Assembly (NCBI RefSeq): GCF_037975245.1
Contig: NC_092576.1
Location: 27,727,611 to 27,791,610 of the forward strand
Source of the DNA: Apostichopus japonicus
Lineage: Eukaryota; Echinodermata; Holothuroidea; Aspidochirotida; Stichopodidae
Reading direction: 5' to 3'
DNA length: 64,000 nucleotides
Under the pieces are notes generated by a model. It was given only the letters and a program-made list of their open reading frames with translations, did not search any database and was not told where the DNA came from. Position numbers and translations under genes: made by a program. Positions 1 through 11,451 of the stretch are shown piece after piece (within the stretch, counting starts at the first letter, position 1; each line of letters starts with the position of its first letter).

Positions 1-274
1 ATGAAAATTGGAAGATTGAATACATGTCCGCAGTGAAGTTGCTACCTCATTGAATATTTATGAGTTTCTGTAGTGAGGTGTATCTTAAATTTTCACTGAA
101 TATTTATGATATAACATGATGATCGATATGGATTACCTACTGTACCTCATAGACGATGCAAACAAATTATTCACATCTTTGATTTGCAAGCATCCTTAAT
201 GTTATCGCTTCTAAAAGACATAAATGTGCAAAAAGAGATGTTTTGTGCAAGGAAATGCATTTTCCGTTGTGTGT

Positions 275-277
<3 letters not shown>

Positions 278-322
<45 letters not shown>
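278..322. repeat. TA microsatellite
   Basis: About 22 TA units. The rest of 1-3550 is AT-rich, with scattered aaatatttatga phrases, T runs and an AT-rich stretch at 1655-1735. No gene is supported there. Confidence 0.9.
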
Positions 323-332
<10 letters not shown>

Positions 333-3300
333 CTGAAAATGTATATATTGTTATGCATATTCATGATTTAAGCGGAATACAAAAGCAGTCGTGGTGGTGT
401 GAGATGACTAAGTGACCTGGTAGACAATGTTAATTATCAATATAGAATATTTTGTAGCATGTCAGAAGATGTTTGTCTGTGGTTAAGGTACTGACTATTC
501 AGTCATTTGTATTATTAGTAAATATTCATGAAGTGATTTCCATATTTTAGTCTATAATATTTATGACATATTGTGTAAATTGAGTATATTCTGGATCACA
601 TTGACAAAAGTGTACCAGTTTATGTATCTTTCTGACGTGTCAGAAGATGTGTGTTGCCAATTTAATGTGGTACTGTCCTTGTGGGCATTATGTGCTAGCA
701 ATGTATATTCATTACTTGATATAAATATTTATGACGTCTTCTGAATTGAGTATGCCATAAATATTCATTACAGGAGTGGTCAACTTTTCTTGCCAATGTC
801 AAATTTGTCATAATGACAGCCTTCCAAGACTCTAGCTGTTCTTATTGGAAGGACACATTAAACCAAAGGTCATATGAGTGTGGGCATTAAGAAGCATCCA
901 CATAGTGTACACAAAACTATCAGGTTTAGTAGCATGACATGTTATATGTCTGTCTTGTTAGAAACTTGTGATCTCTTAGGATGATTTCAGAAACGATATT
1001 TAATCATGATAGGTTGAATACCTTTCAAAACCACTTTTGTCAGTCCCGATTGTATCTCTATAAACACTTTGTGAGAAAGTTACTCTTTAAAGGAGCTTTA
1101 GGTCATCAGTTAAAGTGACTGCACTATGCTTATACAGAAACCATTAGGGCAATCCCTCAGATGCAGTACAAACCTATGACTTCATCAATAATAGTAATAA
1201 TAATAATACAGTGGATTAATATAGCGCCAAATCAGAAACAAGAATTAACTGCTCTTGGCGCTTAACAAAACAAGTCACTTGCAATCAAATGAACCAAGTA
1301 AAGAGATGTGTCTTTAGGAAACTGTTAAATGTAGAAAGTTAAGTGTGCAAACTCTAATCTGGGTCTGGTAGCTGGCTCCACAGAAGAAAGGCAGTAGGTC
1401 AAACATCTGTATCTCGTATCTACTAAACAAGTTAGCTTTAAAGCAGCATTCAAGCGATTAAGCATAGTTTAAAGATGAATAGCTAGAGAAAGATTACTAG
1501 CATTCAAAGTTCTCTTTACTCTTGGACCTTTAAATATGAAAACTAAAATTCTGCCCGAAGTAATCCAATAAGGCTATCTTCTCATGAAGAAAACCTCGTG
1601 TTTCGATGACCCGTTGTCAAGTTTCAGTGAGATCCTGAGGTTTCTTAACACCTTACATAATATATATATATAATATACATAATATATATATATTAATAAT
1701 AATATATATATTAATAATAATATATATATTTTTTTTGGTTTCTCGTTGTCAGTGAGTTCTATGTCTCATAGTATGATTCTTGAAGCTGAATGTACCCTGA
1801 AATTTTTTTTTTTGGAATTTAATGAAAAATATGAAATTATCCCTTATTCAATATTTTAGCATCCCTGGTTCAATATATAGAAAACTGGATTACTTGAAAA
1901 TGCAACAAACGGTTTGGACTTTGGCCATTCTTTGGTCTTTCCTCGTTTTTTTGTCTTTATGGTTTTTTTTTCGTTTTGTGAAATAAAGTCAGTGTAGGTC
2001 AATGGATTACAATACTATTTTAATTTTATTTTTGAGTCGTTGATATTAAATCTTTCATTTGTCATAACTGTATCTGATGAGGACCAGCCATCTCTCTTTG
2101 ACCTGCACTTATGTAATTCTAAAATTGATGTAAGTCGGCCTAGAATTTCCACAGTTACAAATTTGTTAAAAACTACAAGTGCTTAAAAATATCTACTGGC
2201 TCTAACATCAGGTTTTTGCTGGCATTTTCCTGAGTTATGATGTTACTGCACAGGTTACTGCACATTTAGTTACTGCACAGGTTTTTTTGAGAGCAAGCAA
2301 ACCAATAATTTATGCTGATAATAAGCAGTAATGCAGGGCTTCTGCTTCTGAGTCGGCGAAAATGATGCTGATTCTTTGACTGAGGATTGTTAACCAAGTG
2401 CTTATTTTCTTAATGTTAATTGGCAGAAAAATACCACTTTTTTTTTCCACAGACAAATTGCAAAATTTACTGTCATTTAGCCCATAATTTAGTCAAATTT
2501 GGTGAGCCTGAAAAGTAACTTACTCCAACTTCTTAAGGTCACACAGATGGAAAGATAAGAGCTTAGTAAAAATGTGGTTTTTTTTGGGCTGTTTTATTTA
2601 TAAGTGTGTTTACTTGTATGACTGGCATAGTAAATGTTGTAGTCACCTTTCATAAACACGGACCAAAACAGGATTTGTAGTATAAACTAGTTATGGGGTC
2701 TATGGGGAGTTTATGGGAAGGGATAGAGTGGTTTGTATCCTAAACTGCCAAACCTCTACGTACCAACCAAAAGTTTGCATAATTTAACAGCACAGGAAGA
2801 GAGGCTAATCTTCAATGTGCAGGTCAACTTATACCCCACCTCACCCCCACACCACTTGGCTTTCCTGTCCCCACCACATAATTTCACCACATCATTTCAC
2901 ACCACATCATTTCTTCACATCATTTGAAGGGCAGGAGGAAGGTTTATTAGTTGTAATCACATTTCAGTATTGGAATATTTTTTTTCTATCCTTTATTCAT
3001 TTCAAAATGAGTTGTTGTTTTCATTATTATTTTGGGTTGCTCAGGCCACAGTGATCAATATTTTAATTAATATTCAGTTGTTGTCTTTCTTTTAGTTTAA
3101 AATTGGTACTAAACCTGTTTAGAAAGAGACTGTCAATTTTTAAAATTGGATTTTTCCCAAGATATATTATTGTTTGTTTCCAACATCTGTAATTTTTTTT
3201 CATTTTTTTTGACCAATATTTTTGTATTTCTATATCAAATTCCTTGTTTACACCCTCCAAATACACAGAAGTCAATTGTTCAAATTTTTCTGGATTCCAT

Positions 3301-3552
3301 CACAAATACAAAATTTCTTGCGATGTGCAAAAAGAGAAAAAAAAAAAGTATCTGTCTTTGTAGAATTTTTTAACCCAGTTTTGTTCTGCTAGGTGTGAGG
3401 TTTGAGTGAAATTGATGGTTGCATTTGATTTGCCTAGTGAGTTTAGTTTTTGGTTGGATAAAGTTCCGTTACAATAGCCTTGGACTAGACATGGTTATGT
3501 TTGGATTAAATGGATTGGATACACCACGGTAATGTAAAAGCGTGCTTGGGAT

Positions 3553-4250
3553 GGATAGATGCCATTGGGTTAACTTCCTTTGATGGATGGGACAAGTAAC
3601 TGAAGGGTTGGGTTGGATAGATGCCATTGGGTTAACTTCCTTTGATGGATGGGACCAGTAACTGAAGGGTTGGGTTGGATAGATGCCATTGGGTTAACTT
3701 CCTTTGATGGGTGGGCCCACGTGTAGTAAAGGGCGGTTGTACATGATAGTATGTTCCGGCCAGCTGCATCCGTAGCGGAGTGACGTCCCAGCGGATTATT
3801 AGTCTATAATTCTCTTGTATGCTCACAAAAGAATGGCGACGGTTCTTTGAGGACTATGGCAAAACAGCAGCAGCAGCAGGTTGTTGGTGGCTTGGGTTGG
3901 ATTGATGCCATTGGGTTAAGTTTGTTTGATGGATGGGCCAGTAACTGAAGGGTTGGGTTGGATAGATGCCATTGGGTTAACTTACTTTGATGGATGGGCC
4001 CAGTAAATTAAGGTTGGCTTGGATAAATGCCATTGGGTTAGATCTGTTGGTTTGGATATATTAGGTTTTGCTGGATTGGGTTGGATAGATGCAATTGGTT
4101 TAACTTTGTTTGATGGATCGGCCCAGAAACTCAAGGTTGGGTTGGATAAATGCCACTGGGTTAGATTTAGTTGGTTTGGATACATTAGGTCTTTGGTGGA
4201 TTTGTCCGGTTTGGTTAAATGGGGTTTTCAATTGGATATTTAAGGTGTGG
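3553..4250. repeat. 62-bp tandem repeat with an insertion
   Basis: The unit ggatagatgccattgggtta starts at 3553, 3615 and 3677 (exact 62-bp steps). It is broken at about 3716-3880 by unrelated sequence that includes a CAG run, and resumes in diverged form to 4250. ORFs here are by-products of the repeat. Confidence 0.85.
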
Positions 4251-5164
4251 GTTGGATAGGCCTGTTTGGTAAAGGATCAGTCCGATACATTGTGTTAGGT
4301 TAGCTTTCTGTTTGAAAGGCCTATGCTGCGTTTTTGGTTGGATAGGTCTGGATAAGTAAGGTTTGCCTTCAATAGATTCCCCTGGATAAGCTTTGGTATA
4401 ATTTATATTAACATGCGTATACTCATAATTTGAATCTTATATTAAGATACGTTGACAGTTACCTTCAGAAGGTTTCATCTACACAAGTGCAGAATACATT
4501 TTGATTCTCAAGCAAGCAAGCAAGCAATTGGTTTTGCAGTAACCTTCTTGTTTGTAGTTGAGTTGCATCTGGGACCGACACTACAGGTTTGATATGCTAG
4601 GTTTTGGATGGATAAGTGTGGTTTAATAAGGTATGATTGGATATGTATAGCTCGCTAAGTTAGTTTAAGTGGTTGAGATATGTTAGAATTGTCTGCGACG
4701 GGCCCAGGAAGGTGTGGGGTGCATAGCTTCGGGTTGGATATTGCATGTTATGTTATATGGTAATTAATCTCTCTCTCTCCACCTATCTCTCTCTTGAATG
4801 AATGTGTCTCGTAAACCTGTTTCCGCCCTAAGGCGCTTCAGTGAGCTAGGCCGGATCCTAGCCGGATAAATAGAGACTAGACCGTGAAATTTTGAGTTTT
4901 CGATTATTTTTTGAGTTGGGTAAGGACGTGGCAAGGCGGAGAGCTAAGAGAGGACCGTGTTCGAATACGGTGCACGAATAAGTTGTTGCATCTAAGTTAG
5001 GTGTCATGGAGGTCATAGTTGGTGGATGCTGATGGGTTGGACGTCATTTATGTTGGTGATGGCGCGAGCTGTCCCTGTGGTGGCGTCGGAGGCTGGCGGT
5101 GTGGAGATCGTGGTGGCTGTGTGAAAATATGACTTGGTGGGTCATCTGTTAGTCCCAGATGATA

Positions 5165-5535
5165 TGATATGATATGCCTCGTATTATGCTTCCACCCGAA
5201 GGTGCTTCAGCAGACTAAGGAAATCCTTAGTCGGAAATTATTGAGGTTCCAAGTTATTTGTGCGTGGAAAGACACCGGCGAATCTCGCCTTCTCTTTTCG
5301 AATAGTGCCCTGAAGTAACGAGGCAGGGGTGTGTAGTCCTGCTCCCGGGACCGCAATTTAACGTCCCCTCCGAAGGACGTCAGTACCGCTTCCCACGTGT
5401 AGCCACTTTCCTACCTCGAGAAAGGAGCGGGGGTGAAAATTGGTGTCAGTGTCGACACCGAGGTTTGAACCAGGGACCTCAGGTACTGCAGACGTGCACT
5501 CTCCCGTTCTGCCACCTCACCGCTCTTCAGTCCCA
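5165..5535 (-). mobile_element. tRNA-like SINE or LINE tail
   Basis: On the minus strand, ggtggcagaacgggagagtg and ccctggttcaaacctcggtg look like A and B boxes. The 3' part (aggtgcttcagcagactaag and paired gatt/aatc stem) recurs in diverged form at 4800-4900. It directly abuts the minus-strand LINE fragment. Confidence 0.55.
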
Positions 5536-5539
5536 GATT

Positions 5540-6090
5540 TCATCTTGCATGTTATTTAGTGGGGTGTTCGCCAGGAGTCTTGGATGTTGAAGTTGGTTCT
5601 GGATGAGTTGGTGTAGATGGTGGCCTTCTCGTTGACCTTTGTCTAAGAAGTTATCTCGGAGGGTGTTCAGTCGTTGGCTTATTGTAGGTTGTTGAGCTAC
5701 ACTGATGGTGTCTTCTGTAGGAGTCTGGAAGTCGAGGTGGTAGACGATGCGGCAAGCTGTCCTTTGTATTGCCTCGAATTATTCTAGTTGGTTTTCTGTG
5801 ATGTGTGAGATGGCATGTGCTGCATAATCCATGATTGATCTAATCATCGTTTTGTAAATTTTGATGGTGACTTCAGGCAATGTTCGTGGGTTTACTGGAG
5901 AGCCTGCAATTCTGGAGGGGTGTCGGACTCTTTTTCGTATTTTTTGTTGTATTTCCATGCAGTGTTGTTTGAGGTTCAGCTTGTTGAGGATGAGGAGTCC
6001 CAGGTATTTCAGTTTTGTCTTGGTGGGGATGGTGATGTTGTTGAGAGTGATTTATGGTTGGCGGCGGAGACGGTTGTGGCTAGCGATGTA
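5540..6090 (-). pseudogene. LINE reverse transcriptase, C-terminal fragment
   Basis: The minus strand reads NNITIPTKTKLKYLGLLIL, then KIRKRVRHPSRIAG, IYKTMIRSIMDYAAHAISH, a stop, then FEAIQRTACRIVYHLDF. This is the post-catalytic (thumb) region of a non-LTR retrotransposon, of the Jockey/CR1 kind by its YLG and Y-K-x-x-R-x-x-x-D-Y-A pattern. At least one in-frame stop makes it dead. Confidence 0.8.
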
Positions 6091-6344
6091 CATCTCTCTC
6101 TCTCTGGGGCTTCTCTTTTATTCTCACCGCTGCGTCTCAAAATAGAAAGCCTTGGGATGCGTGCACCTGTACTGGTTTGGGGTGTAGGCAGCCAATGGGA
6201 AGTAGATGCGACACTTGGAAGGTCTGTATGTTGACAAATCAGCGTTAAGAATCTGGAGTTGTGAACATCATTGCTAGTCGCTTGACAAGGTCGATTTTAA
6301 TAGTTAGACCACGAGGAGATTGATTTTAGCCACGAACAAAAGAG

Positions 6345-6490
6345 CACTGTGGGTGGTTGGGGGATTTGTCTGTGCAGGTCGGTGGGCGTATTTACTTTTT
6401 TTGGCTCGCTTGACTTGGCTTTCGTTTTTCAGAATGAGATGGTTGGGTAGTGCCGTTTGGCCGTGACGTTTTGGATCCTGCAGGGCGGGT
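6345..6490. repeat. Dispersed ~150-bp repeat
   Basis: The block from gtgggtggttgg through gtagtgccgtttggccgtga to gcgggtcacgtaaaaagcac recurs at 14790-14943 in the same orientation. It precedes the LINE RT pieces here, so it may be part of the same retroelement. Confidence 0.7.
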
Positions 6491-6504
6491 CACGTAAAAA
6501 GCAC

Positions 6505-8340
6505 AGCCGTCCTTCCACAGCAGAAATGATATAGTGCTATATGTAATGCTAAAGGATGTAAATGACAGATCTCCTGGATCGGATGGAAAACCGAGGGAGC
6601 TTTTATCGTTAATACCAGCTTTTGACAGCGCCATGATTGAAACCGGACTCTCTCCGACAGCCATCGACCGGATATGATAACTATATTGCCCATGTCTGGA
6701 GATCCCTTGGTTCCGTGTGACAAACGCCCTGTAACTTGATTGAATGTGGATTGCAAGTTGCGGGCCAACTATTTGTGCAATCGCTCAGTACTCGCAATGC
6801 CACATTTTTAAAGTGATATACAGACTTTTGCCATAAGATGGCGATGGAGGCAACAACATTTATGGTCGATGCTTGACTTGACTAAATTTGCCATAGAACG
6901 CGATATGCCGTGTGCGTTGGTCTCTCTTGACCAACAAAAGACCTTCGATATGGTAGATCGCGATTTTATATGAAAGTTTTAGACAAACGTTTATGGCAAG
7001 CCATGTGGGACAAACACTGCATAATATATCAGCGTATTAATCGTAATTTATACGCGTATTAATTGGAATATATACGCGCATATATTATTAGCCAATCATA
7101 TGGCCCAAATATATCCGCGTATTAATTCGAATATATACACGTATTAATTCGAATATATACACGTATTAATTCGAATATATACACGTATTAAATAGAATAG
7201 CCTACATATGGGGATTAAATCCAATATATGCACGGATTAATTAGAATATACACGAAAACACATTTCCGCTCTTGCTGTGTACATATACCAACGATAAATG
7301 TCTTGGCGGGCTCGCGAGATCGCTTCATAAAGCGAAACTTTACACATGAACGACACATATATATTTATAATTAATACGCGTATATATTTGAATTAATACG
7401 CGGATATATTATGCGGTGTTTGTCCCACATGGCTTGCCATAAACGTTTGTACCTGGATATCTGTATCACGCACCAGAAGTATCAGTTCGGTAATTGTCAA
7501 CGGGTATATATCCGAGTATATACTCGGTAGCTGGAGATTCAAGCTTTGGCCTTTCCAGGAGTCGTGGTATATGGTTCGGCTGCGGCGCACCTGGTGATGT
7601 CCCGGGGAAAGAGAAGGCTGAATTGTTTGACAGTAAACTTGAACAGTTGTACCAGGGAGCTGTTAGAGTCCAGCTCGCTGGTTGTACCAAGTTACCAACT
7701 CGACGTTTTGAATCTATTTTTAGCAACGGCTCATAACTAAACCTGTATCTCTGATTGGTTGAATTCAAACTAGTGGGTTGGGGGAACTGTATGCGATTAA
7801 TATTAAATGGGTATATACCCGAGCAATATTGCTCGGACACTTCTGCTTTGGAGAGGGCTCCGTCAAGGTTGCCCTTTATCTCCACTGCTTTATGTTTTAT
7901 TTGGTGAAACAATGACAAATATGTTTGATGGCGATGTACGTTTCGTTGCTGTTGTTTTGCCGGGTGGTAAAACAAGTAAAATGTGTTCAATATGCATAGG
8001 CACATGTATAGTTTCAAGTCTGCCCCCTTTCAATGCCCTGTCTCAGAACATGACGATCTTTCAGAAAGTTACCGGAGGCCGGGTGTTGAAGTCATAGGGC
8101 CTTCGTCTTGGTAACTGGAGATTCTAGCTTTTGCCATTCCAGGAGTCGTGGTAAATGATTCAGTTGCCGCGCAACCTGGTGATGTCACGGCGGTAAGAGA
8201 AGGCTGAATTGTTTGACAACAAACTTGGAACCTTCTCCAAGCGCTCGTTGTCACTTCTTGGGAAAGAGAACGTGATGGTCATTAACCTTTTCGTGGCACC
8301 TGCATGTGTTGTGGTATTCGACTCAAGAGGTTAATGATTC
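6505..8340 (+). pseudogene. Decayed LINE reverse transcriptase, interrupted
   Basis: Plus-strand pieces in shifting frames: KDVNDRSPGSDGKP (6562-), CALVSLDQQKTFDMVDRDF (6911-), RGLRQGCPLSPLLYVL (7850-), then FQKVTGG, GLRLGNW and KRSLSLLGKENVMVIN. These are RT palm motifs in the right order for an L1-like or Daphne-like LINE, although the catalytic YADD is not intact. A palindromic element (6984-7452) interrupts it, and about 120 bp (7531-7650) is repeated at 8111-8223. Confidence 0.78.
6984..7452. mobile_element. Palindromic AT-rich TIR element inside the LINE
   Basis: About 55 bp from acaaacgtttatggcaagcc to the gcgtattaat motif is repeated inverted at 7395-7452. The middle holds several 22-bp direct units of gtattaattcgaatatatac (7115-7200). 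There is no ORF. No clear target duplication. Confidence 0.7.
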
Positions 8341-9395
8341 CTTTATTTAGCCTGGTTAAACGCAGCTTGTGGAAAAAGTTTGGTTTATATCAGGCTTTTG
8401 GCGGGTTTGCGGGACGTAGTACATTTGTTTAGCAAGCTTCTATTTTTGTCACTGAAGCAACACTTCGATTGTCTGCTGAAAACTTAATTCTCGTATCAGC
8501 AGACGAACCACAAGTTTGATTTACACTGGAGATAGACATTTGCAATAAGCTCAATACCTGCATGCCAGTATCTTATCACAGGCAGGAATGACCAATAAGT
8601 TTTATGATCAAGCTGCAGGAATTTCTGGACCGGTTCTCTACAGCGTTCACGCTTAGTATTATGGGAGTTGCAAGTTGGGGAAATTATAGAATTTATGAAG
8701 TAATTTTTCAAATGAATTCTGTCGGTCAATTTCAAGGTCGTTAGAAGGCGTCCTTTATTTATTTATTCAGTTTTTAAATTGGAAAGGTCTCCTCTTTCAA
8801 TTCTAATTTACAGTGGATCTTGTGATACCTTTCAGTGATTTATGAGTTTCTGTCGCAAAAGGGCCACTTGTCGTATATCTTTGTTTTATTTGTCCTGTTA
8901 ATGGAAATGAAATGAAATCAAACCCCTGTTGGAATTGTTCCCTCTTCCAATGGAATATATTTCGTTTTGTACCCTCTTCCGATGCTGGTCCTTTCCCGAC
9001 CCCATTATATGCATCTATTTCCTGTCGGACAGTGACTCGGCCTCGTTGGTATCAATTTACGAGAGGCCTATAGGGACTGACCTAATGCCTATCATGTGGA
9101 TGTGGAACTGTCCTGTGAGGTTTTCGTGGTGTCACAGTTTATTGGTCATTAGGGGGAGGGGACGTGTGATGGTATGGATTTTTATTGTTTTGAGGTGAGC
9201 TTCTTAGTGGATTTGGCGTGATTACCTTTATTCTCGTTTTTTGGGACCTGGTTTTCAAGTGTTACCGTTAGCAATCAAGTACTGTCATATTAAGTATTTC
9301 ATGTACTTTAAAGGAAACAAGGGTGGCGAATAAAGAGCTAACACACCGTATGTAAACTGTATATTGAACTGGTATTATGATATGGGTAAAACCAG

Positions 9396-11294
9396 CCGAT
9401 ACTCATAGCTGGTACAGTAACTACTGTTCATGTTTCACAACCGTGCATCAGTAATTACAAATTGGTAACATGTGGCACTGTGAGTCTGTGACAACTGCAA
9501 AGTCTATGAAAATGAGAATGCCTACGATATGAAGCAAAGGAGGTACGGTACCGCCTGATTCCAGTTCACACCTCTCTTTAAATTACGCCAATTCAAGCCG
9601 AGAACGAAGAAAGTCATGTTCGGGTATATCAAAAAGGCTACGTACAGCATAAAACGACTAGGTTACGACTTCATTTTAGAATCGCGTAGCTCGCAATAAA
9701 ATTGTTGGTATACAGAAACTACTGTTCATGTCCCACAACCGTGCATCAGGAATTACTACTCTGTGTTCGTAACATATGTTACATGTGTTACAGGACATGA
9801 ACAATATATGTACGTGAATATTGGGTGGTAAAACATAGCAAATCATTCTAGAGCCGATGACAGCGGGATTCGGACTGTGTGTTTATCAGTTCAGTGAACA
9901 TCGTTTCATTTTAATGATGGCATTTCTATAGTTATAAGGTGACTACACTTTTATTTCTATTTAATTGCAATTTAATTGGGAAAACCCCCGAAGGTATATA
10001 TTTCTTTGCTTAAATATAAAATGAAGGTGCAAGCCTGAAAATAACTTAAATGAAGCATTTTTATATTTTACGATGGGCTTTATTTCGTGACGTATTGTCA
10101 TCAAAACTTTACGACGGTATGAGTTAATACATGAAGTTAACAGAGCAAAGTAAGCATAAATTTGCAACTTGTCGGTGATAATGTATTCGTTTGTAAATGT
10201 TAATGAGTGTCACAACCATTTACGACTGTATAAATTAACGCAGAAAGCTTTTAAAAACGGCATAATTTTTACCGTGTCATAACGATTTTCTGCTTTTTCA
10301 CATGTCAGTTTGTTAGGCTTGGGTTATATTTAAAAAAGGCCAGATTCCGTCTCACGAGGACAAACGTAGGCAGCAAAACCGAGGTTGAAATGGGCTACCA
10401 GTGACAATACCATAAACATGCCATCGAGATAGACTCGTGTTCTGTAAGACGAATAACGGTTGAATCATAGAATAGTATAACTGCTGTACTAAACAAGTGT
10501 ACAATAAAAAAATACAAAAGATAAGGGTGACTAAGACCTTTAGAAATATTACAATTTTTCTTGGATATTCAATTGATATCATCATTCCAAATGAAATGTT
10601 TTTTCATGTGTTTTCCCCCATCATTTATTCACGTGATTTGTAGTACAGTACGGTGGTAATAACATCTATCATATCGTTATATAATTTTATTGTAAAGTAA
10701 TGAAAGCATAACATTGTAAACAATAATCAATTTTATTCGATTAATGGTATAACAACATAGATTAGGCATACTAGGGGTTAATTTAACGACCGAAGCCAAC
10801 AAAAGACAGTGTGTAATTTAATTATCAGCCATTGGCATAGAGTATGATAAACATGTTCTGAGTTTCCAATATCTTAACTGTTTATTTCTTGAGCTGTTCC
10901 TTTTTGACTCAATGTAATTTTCAACCCTCATTCTAACTAAGAAATGTTGCAATCGGGGTAGTTATTAGTTAATTTACAGTTGAAAATATAATATTTACAA
11001 TGAATTAAGAAAAAGTTTATTAGATCATAAACATGAGTAATTTTACCCAAAAAATATTGTGTTATCGGTGGCACAGTAATTACTGCAAAGCTGTTACACG
11101 TTGAACTACGAGCCCGAATAGACTCCTTGTCCAGTCGCGCAGTTCTTTGTCTTACATGGGAACGTGTAACAGCTTTGCAGTAATTACTGTGCCACCTGTA
11201 ACACATATTACCGTGTTACGAATACAGGGCAGTAGTGACTGATGCACTGTTGTGGAACATGAACAGTAGCCTCTGTACTAGCTATGAGTATCGG
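9396..11294. mobile_element. 1.9-kb inverted-repeat element
   Basis: The left end CCGATACTCATAGCTGGTAC and the following ~60 bp (tactgttcatg, cacaaccgtgcatcag) recur inverted at 11215-11294. A third partial copy of the end lies inside at 9700-9770. No transposase-like ORF was seen. The interior shares ~60-bp units (cattcgtttg, tttacgac, gtataaattaacgcag) with 13370-13900 and 28640-29130. Confidence 0.65.
11067..11196. repeat. Perfect 36-bp inverted repeat
   Basis: The arm at 11067-11102 (from GGTGGCACAGTAATTACTGC) is exactly repeated inverted at 11161-11196, with a 58-bp loop. It is near the right end of the 9396-11294 element, and may be a nested MITE of about 145 bp with gtgtta outside both arms. 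Confidence 0.85.
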
Positions 11295-11297
11295 TTG

Positions 11298-11372
11298 CCA
11301 GGTCTTAAGGAATATAATTTTGCAGTCGCAAAACCAAGGGTTATCACGCAAATTGATGCTGAAGTCCTCGAC
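11298..11372 (-). pseudogene. Isolated LRRCT fragment beside LRR-A
   Basis: A 75-bp piece, open over 25 codons on the minus strand, contains INLRDNPWFCDCKIIFLKTW and matches LRR-A 11710-11784 at about 90 percent by eye. It lies about 80 bp past the LRR-A stop in the same orientation and is bounded on the far side by the inverted-repeat element ending at 11294. Segment B lacks it. It is most likely the remnant of a third LRR copy cut by rearrangement. A donor cassette for gene conversion is a speculative alternative. Confidence 0.65.
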
Positions 11373-11451
11373 AACGAAACATGAGCAAACACAGTTTATA
11401 TGTTTTCCTTTAGTATCTACGTATTGTAGAAGATATGTGTTTGAATACTTA

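Noticed and set aside
7466-8017. 183-codon open frame on the minus strand
   Set aside because: It overlaps plus-strand reverse-transcriptase pieces and a local palindrome. Its residues match no family, so it is a shadow of the LINE remnant.
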